A stretch of DNA of 64,000 nt, taken from the NCBI GenBank assembly GCA_904379015.1, contig CAJFHG010000005.1, forward strand, positions 1-64,000. Reading direction: 5' to 3'. This DNA is from Candidatus Paralachnospira caecorum (GTDB lineage: Bacteria > Bacillota > Clostridia > Lachnospirales > Lachnospiraceae). Position numbers and translations under genes: made by a program. The first letter of the stretch is position 1. The number at the start of each line of letters is the position of its first letter. Under the pieces are notes generated by a model, which saw only the letters and a program-made list of their open reading frames with translations, was not told the DNA's origin and ran no database searches. Below are positions 60,341-64,000 of the stretch, in pieces.

Positions 60341-61345
60341 ATGACAGAAGAAAACGGAGAAAACACAGACAGGATCAATATACTGGTGCCGGTTTACCGG
60401 CCGGATGAGAAACTTGCCGGACTCATTTATATGATGAACAGGCAGAGCCTGAAGCCGGACAAGATGGTCTTTATGGTGACGGTGGACGCGGATTCCACAG
60501 AGGAGGACCAGGCCCGGGCGCTTTCCGGCACGGTCCGCGGAAGTGATATTCCCATTGAGTGCCGGTTTGTCAGAAAGGCTGAATTTGACCACGGAGGCAC
60601 AAGAAACCGGGGAATGGAATACTGTGACGGACAGATCGTCATCTGCATGACTCAGGACGCGGTGCCGGAGGATGATCACATGGTAGAGGAACTGACGCTT
60701 CCCTTCCGGGGAGAGTTCTGCGGTGCGTCGGGGGGCGTGGCGGAGGGACGGGAGATCATTGTTTCCTATGCCCGTCAGATGCCCGCGAAGGACTGCAGGC
60801 CGGTGGAGCGGTTTACAAGGAATTTCAATTATCCTCCGGTGAGCAGGATCAAGACGGAGGAGGATCTGAAAACGCTGGGCATCAAGACCTTTTTCGCTTC
60901 CAATGTATGCGCGGCTTATAAAAAGGATCTGTTTCTCGCCCGCGGCGGTTTTCCGGAACAAACCATTTTCAATGAAGATATGATCTTCGCGGGAAGGGCG
61001 GTCAGGGCCGGCTACGCGGTGGCCTACGCGGCCGGCGCCAGAGTCATCCATTCCCACAACCTGCCTTTCCGGGAGCAGTTCAAACGGAATTTTGACCTGG
61101 CTGTGTCTCAGGCGGATTTTCCCGATGTGTTCGAGGGCGTTCCCTCCGAGGGCGAGGGGATCCGGCTGGTGAAAAGCACCATGAGATATCTGGCTTCTCA
61201 GGGAAAGATTCATCTGATTCCCGGCCTGATCTGGGGATCGGCCTGCAAATACGCCGGCTATTTTCTGGGAAAGCGGTACCGGAAGCTTCCGAAAAAGCTG
61301 GTGCGGGCATTCAGCCTGAATAAATATTATTGGAGGAACAGGTGA
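60341..61345 (+). CDS. Family 2 glycosyltransferase (rhamnosyltransferase-like)
   Basis: 334 residues. GT-A start INILVPVYRPDEKLAGLIY, a DHGGTRNRGMEY motif and CMTQDAVPEDD typical of rhamnosyltransferase-like GT2 enzymes, and FNEDMIFAGRAVRAGYAVAY. A basic C-terminus may contact the membrane. It probably adds rhamnose or a related sugar to the glycan of this operon. Its stop overlaps the next start (TGATG). Confidence 0.9.
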   Translation: MTEENGENTDRINILVPVYRPDEKLAGLIYMMNRQSLKPDKMVFMVTVDADSTEEDQARALSGTVRGSDIPIECRFVRKAEFDHGGTRNRGMEYCDGQIVICMTQDAVPEDDHMVEELTLPFRGEFCGASGGVAEGREIIVSYARQMPAKDCRPVERFTRNFNYPPVSRIKTEEDLKTLGIKTFFASNVCAAYKKDLFLARGGFPEQTIFNEDMIFAGRAVRAGYAVAYAAGARVIHSHNLPFREQFKRNFDLAVSQADFPDVFEGVPSEGEGIRLVKSTMRYLASQGKIHLIPGLIWGSACKYAGYFLGKRYRKLPKKLVRAFSLNKYYWRNR

Positions 61346-62070
61346 TGGCAGAGGTTCTGGTCGTGATACCGGCCTATAATGAGGAACTGAATATCGAGCG
61401 GGTGGTGGATAATCTGATCCGGAATTATCCCCAGTTTGACTATGTGGTGGTCAATGACGGATCCAGAGACAAAACGGCGGAAATCTGCCGCAGGAAGGGG
61501 TATCATCTTCTGGATCTTCCGGTGAACCTGGGACTGGCCGGCGGTTTTCAGGCGGGACTGAAATACGCGTACCGCCATCATTATTCCTATGCCATCCAGT
61601 TTGACGGAGACGGCCAGCACCGTCCGGAATTTATCCAGGCCATGCGGGACAAAATGGAAGAAGGATATGATATCGTGATCGGCTCCCGCTTTGTGACGGA
61701 GAAAAAGCCCCGGACTCTGCGGATGCTGGGAAGCAATCTGATTTCCGCGGCGATCCGTCTGACGACAGGGGTGAGGATCAAGGATCCCACTTCCGGTATG
61801 CGCATGTTCAGTCGTAAAATGGTGGAGGAATTTGCCCTGAGCTTAAACTACGGCCCTGAGCCGGATACGGTTTCCTATCTTCTCAAACAGGGAGCAAAGG
61901 TGGCGGAGGTGCAGGTCAGGATGGATGAGCGGATTGCCGGGGAGAGTTATCTGAATCCGGTCAATGCCATGAAATATATGAGCAAGATGCTGTTTTCCAT
62001 TCTGTTTATTCAGAATTTCAGAAAACGGGACAAACGGTACCGCAAGAAGGAGGGAGGAAAGCAGTCATGA
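61345..62070 (+). CDS. Family 2 glycosyltransferase (dolichol-phosphate mannosyltransferase-like)
   Basis: 241 residues. VLVVIPAYNEELNIERVVD, DYVVVNDGSRDKTAEI, QFDGDGQHRPEFI and the SRFVTEKKPRTLRMLGSN segment are typical of enzymes that make undecaprenyl-phosphate sugars. There is no C-terminal membrane domain. The ATG at 61345 overlaps the upstream stop; the six codons before it in the frame are not needed. It precedes a DUF2304 gene, a common pairing. Confidence 0.92.
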   Translation: MAEVLVVIPAYNEELNIERVVDNLIRNYPQFDYVVVNDGSRDKTAEICRRKGYHLLDLPVNLGLAGGFQAGLKYAYRHHYSYAIQFDGDGQHRPEFIQAMRDKMEEGYDIVIGSRFVTEKKPRTLRMLGSNLISAAIRLTTGVRIKDPTSGMRMFSRKMVEEFALSLNYGPEPDTVSYLLKQGAKVAEVQVRMDERIAGESYLNPVNAMKYMSKMLFSILFIQNFRKRDKRYRKKEGGKQS

Positions 62071-62426
62071 CAATGGTGCTTCGGGTGGTTCTGATCGTGA
62101 TGTCGGTCCTGGTTCTGGTGGTGATGTTCCGGAAGATACGTCAGGCGAAGGCTAGGATCGAGGATTCTATGTTCTGGGTGTTTTTTGCCCTGCTGCTGGT
62201 GCTGTTCAGTGTGTTTCCGGGGGCGGCCGACTGGCTGTCCGGTCTGGTGGGCACCATGTCCACCGCCAATTTTATCTTTCTCCTGATGATCTTCCTTCTG
62301 CTGGTGAAGAGCTTTTCCATGTCTCTGCGGATTTCCCAGCTGGAAACAAGACTGAAGGATCTGGTGCAGAGAATTGCTCTGGACAACAATGACCGAGAGG
62401 AAGAAAAGGAGGAGAAGGACTCATGA
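62067..62426 (+). CDS. DUF2304-family small membrane protein
   Basis: 119 residues with three membrane helices (VLRVVLIVMSVLVLVVMF, MFWVFFALLLVLFSVFPGAA, FIFLLMIFLLLVKSFSM) and a coiled-coil, acidic tail (ISQLETRLKDLVQRIALDNN). This matches DUF2304, often paired with a DPM-like glycosyltransferase as here. It overlaps both neighbours by 4 bases. It may anchor the upstream enzyme to the membrane. Confidence 0.85.
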   Translation: MTMVLRVVLIVMSVLVLVVMFRKIRQAKARIEDSMFWVFFALLLVLFSVFPGAADWLSGLVGTMSTANFIFLLMIFLLLVKSFSMSLRISQLETRLKDLVQRIALDNNDREEEKEEKDS

Positions 62427-63259
62427 ATCCGCTGGTGAGTGTATGTATTCCCGCTTACAACAGCGCGGTTTACATCGAAAAAACCATGGAGTCGGTGCTG
62501 GCTCAGAAGTATGAGCACCTGGAGCTGGTGGTGGTGGACGACTGCTCCAGGGATGAGACGGTGAAGATCGTGGAGCGGATCCGGGAGAGAGACAGCCGGG
62601 TGCGCCTGGTGCGGAATGAAACGAATCTGGGGATGACTGGAAACTGGAATAAATGTCTTGAAGAGGCCAGGGGCGAGTATATCAAGCTGATCTGTGCTGA
62701 CGACATTCTGTATCCGGACAGCATCGAAAAGGAGCTGGCGGCGCTTCTGGAGCATCCGGAAGTGGCCATTGCCATGAGCGATACGGCGCTTATCGATGAA
62801 AATGGAGTGCGGACAGGATGCTTCCGGCGCTATCCCAGATCAGGCGTTCTGGACGGAAAAAAGGTGGCCAAACGGGCCCTGATCTTCAAAAGCTTTTTCG
62901 GAGCGCCCTGCAATACGCTCTTTCCCCGGAAAAGCTATGAGCGGGTGGGCGGCTTTGACCCGGAATTTCCTTATATCCTGGACTTCGATATGTGGCTCCG
63001 GATGGCCTGTCTCGGAAAGATCTATGTGATCCATGAGGAGCTGAACGGCTTCCGGGTCCGCAATGATTCCAACACGGGCAATCTGATCAATGACGACAGA
63101 AAGACCTACAATGAGGAGCACAGAAAGCTTCTGAAAAAACACAATGCTTTGGGGGAGGTGCATCTGAACCGGTTTGAGCTCTGGGTGAGTATGATGATAC
63201 GGCACTGGAGGAATGAACTGATTCAGATTTATCTGAAGATCAACGCGAAGAAAAAGTGA
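62423..63259 (+). CDS. Family 2 glycosyltransferase
   Basis: 278 residues. VSVCIPAYNSAVYIEKTM, LVVVDDCSRDETVKI, ICADDILYPDSIEK and DFDMWLRMACLG form a standard GT-A enzyme with a D-x-D-like metal site. The ATG overlaps the DUF2304 stop. The sugar it transfers is unknown. It probably extends the glycan begun by the preceding enzymes. Confidence 0.92.
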   Translation: MNPLVSVCIPAYNSAVYIEKTMESVLAQKYEHLELVVVDDCSRDETVKIVERIRERDSRVRLVRNETNLGMTGNWNKCLEEARGEYIKLICADDILYPDSIEKELAALLEHPEVAIAMSDTALIDENGVRTGCFRRYPRSGVLDGKKVAKRALIFKSFFGAPCNTLFPRKSYERVGGFDPEFPYILDFDMWLRMACLGKIYVIHEELNGFRVRNDSNTGNLINDDRKTYNEEHRKLLKKHNALGEVHLNRFELWVSMMIRHWRNELIQIYLKINAKKK

Positions 63260-63267
63260 GTTTGTTT

Positions 63268-64000
63268 ATGGAAGAGAAAAAAAACTGGATCAAAAGCAGA
63301 AAAGAAAAGAAACCGGCGGGCGGCGGCAGCAAAAAGCGCGCCGGGAAGAAGGAGGGCCTGGCCTGGTGGCAGAAGCTGCTGGCGGGACTGGCTGTCACTG
63401 TGGCGGCTGTGCTGCTGGTGGAATTATTTGCCAACCTGGACTGCCTGCGTCTGTCTCCGGAGGAGCGGGGGCAGCGGCAGATCAGCAGTGAAGATATCAC
63501 GGCGACCGGATATGAGGTCACAGATCAGGGATATGTCTATAATGGAGAGAGCGGCCTGCTCCGGATCGACCTGGGCGGCCGATATGTGGACAAGCTGATC
63601 TATACTTATGATTATGACGGCCTGCTGGATATGCATGTGACGGTCCAGTACGTCAATGATTTTGACAAATCAGAGCAGAAGGTCTTTTACGACCGGAACA
63701 GCGCCGTCCTCGGCAGATCAGTGATGAACATCGGCAAACGGGTGGAATGGATCGAGCTCTATACGGATACCAATCTTCTTCTGGAAACAGGGGTAGAATA
63801 TATGGACCTGGAATCCCTTCCGCTGACCATTACCGGATTCTCTGTGGAGAATGCGTTCCACTGGAATCCGGTGAGAATGCTGTTTGTGTTCGCGGCGGGC
63901 GCGGCGATCACAGCGGTCATCATCTGGCGGGACTTGTTTGGAAAGAAGCTGGAGTACGCGTTTCTGCTGGTCAGTCTGGCGGGGGGGATCGTATTCCTCG
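63268..64000 (+). CDS. Membrane protein, 3' truncated by window edge
   Basis: The frame is open from ATG 63268 to the window end (244 codons). A very basic N-terminus (EKKNWIKSRKEKKPAGG) precedes a helix (LLAGLAVTVAAVLLVELF), a ~160-residue outside domain, then two helices (MLFVFAAGAAITAVIIW and YAFLLVSLAGGIVFL). The start has no strong ribosome site, but the frame and lack of overlap favour it. It is probably the first part of a large polytopic glycosyltransferase-like protein, as often ends such operons. The family is not decided. Confidence 0.6.
   Translation, partial: MEEKKNWIKSRKEKKPAGGGSKKRAGKKEGLAWWQKLLAGLAVTVAAVLLVELFANLDCLRLSPEERGQRQISSEDITATGYEVTDQGYVYNGESGLLRIDLGGRYVDKLIYTYDYDGLLDMHVTVQYVNDFDKSEQKVFYDRNSAVLGRSVMNIGKRVEWIELYTDTNLLLETGVEYMDLESLPLTITGFSVENAFHWNPVRMLFVFAAGAAITAVIIWRDLFGKKLEYAFLLVSLAGGIVFL

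Noticed and set aside
58771..60378. Minus-strand open frame opposite licD and the flippase
   Set aside because: Basic, low-complexity translation without family features; the plus strand carries well-spaced operon genes.

Overview
The window looks like a Gram-positive clostridial chromosome, most likely a Lachnospiraceae-type gut anaerobe. The support is an FMN-riboswitch riboflavin operon with fused ribBA, a cdaA-cdaR pair, several OmpR-type two-component systems, a Spo0A-type DNA-binding domain, S-layer-homology (SLH) anchored surface proteins, BspA-type leucine-rich repeats and strong AGGAGG-type ribosome binding sites. Base composition is moderately GC-rich, except for one clearly AT-rich two-gene island near 36.5-38.7 kb. 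I saw no rRNA, tRNA, CRISPR array, transposase or integrase.

Layout. 1-4.85 kb: 3' part of a large LRR/Big_2/SLH surface protein. 4.88-8.88 kb: promoter, FMN riboswitch, terminator and ribD-ribE-ribBA-ribH. 8.88-12.4 kb: 11-bp direct repeats, a small repetitive protein, a response regulator/kinase pair, a membrane-protein gene ruined by an internal deletion, and two small genes. 12.47-20.58 kb: a two-component system divergent from a variant dlt-like operon (amino-acid adenylation enzyme, PLP decarboxylase-like protein, carrier protein, MBOAT acyltransferase, SGNH-like protein). The adenylation gene has a TAG in place of the core-motif lysine. 20.7-22.6 kb: BlaI/BlaR1-like pair with a palindromic operator. 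22.7-23.5 kb: solo Spo0A C-terminal-domain protein and a small XRE-like protein. 24-29 kb: NEW3-domain surface protein, ABC transporter, a response regulator lacking most of its receiver, and a kinase. 29-34.5 kb: two membrane proteins, cdaA, cdaR, an HPr-like protein and a Wzy-like polymerase. 34.5-36.5 kb: leuA with a long leader.

36.6-38.6 kb: AT-rich AAA ATPase + RloB pair resembling the AbiL abortive-infection system. 38.7-43.6 kb: a glycosyltransferase and two polytopic GT-C-like proteins. 43.7-55 kb: three SLH-anchored exoproteins (CAP, CHAP, and a 2,670-residue LRR/PKD/lipase protein). 55.2-64 kb: a cell-surface glycan operon with UDP-galactopyranose mutase, a nucleotidyltransferase-PLP enzyme fusion, LicD, a flippase, glycosyltransferases, a DUF2304 protein and a truncated membrane protein at the window end.

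Much of the window concerns the cell envelope: making and decorating surface glycans, modifying a surface polymer with an activated amino acid, anchoring SLH exoproteins, and sensing envelope state through three kinases and a BlaR1-like protease. The best candidates for undescribed biology are the decarboxylase-containing dlt-like operon with its nonsense codon, the nucleotidyltransferase/PLP fusion beside LicD, the solo Spo0A domain with a 0A box, the receiver-less regulator, and the lipase-containing LRR/SLH giant. All functions are inferred by reading the sequence; no database search was run.
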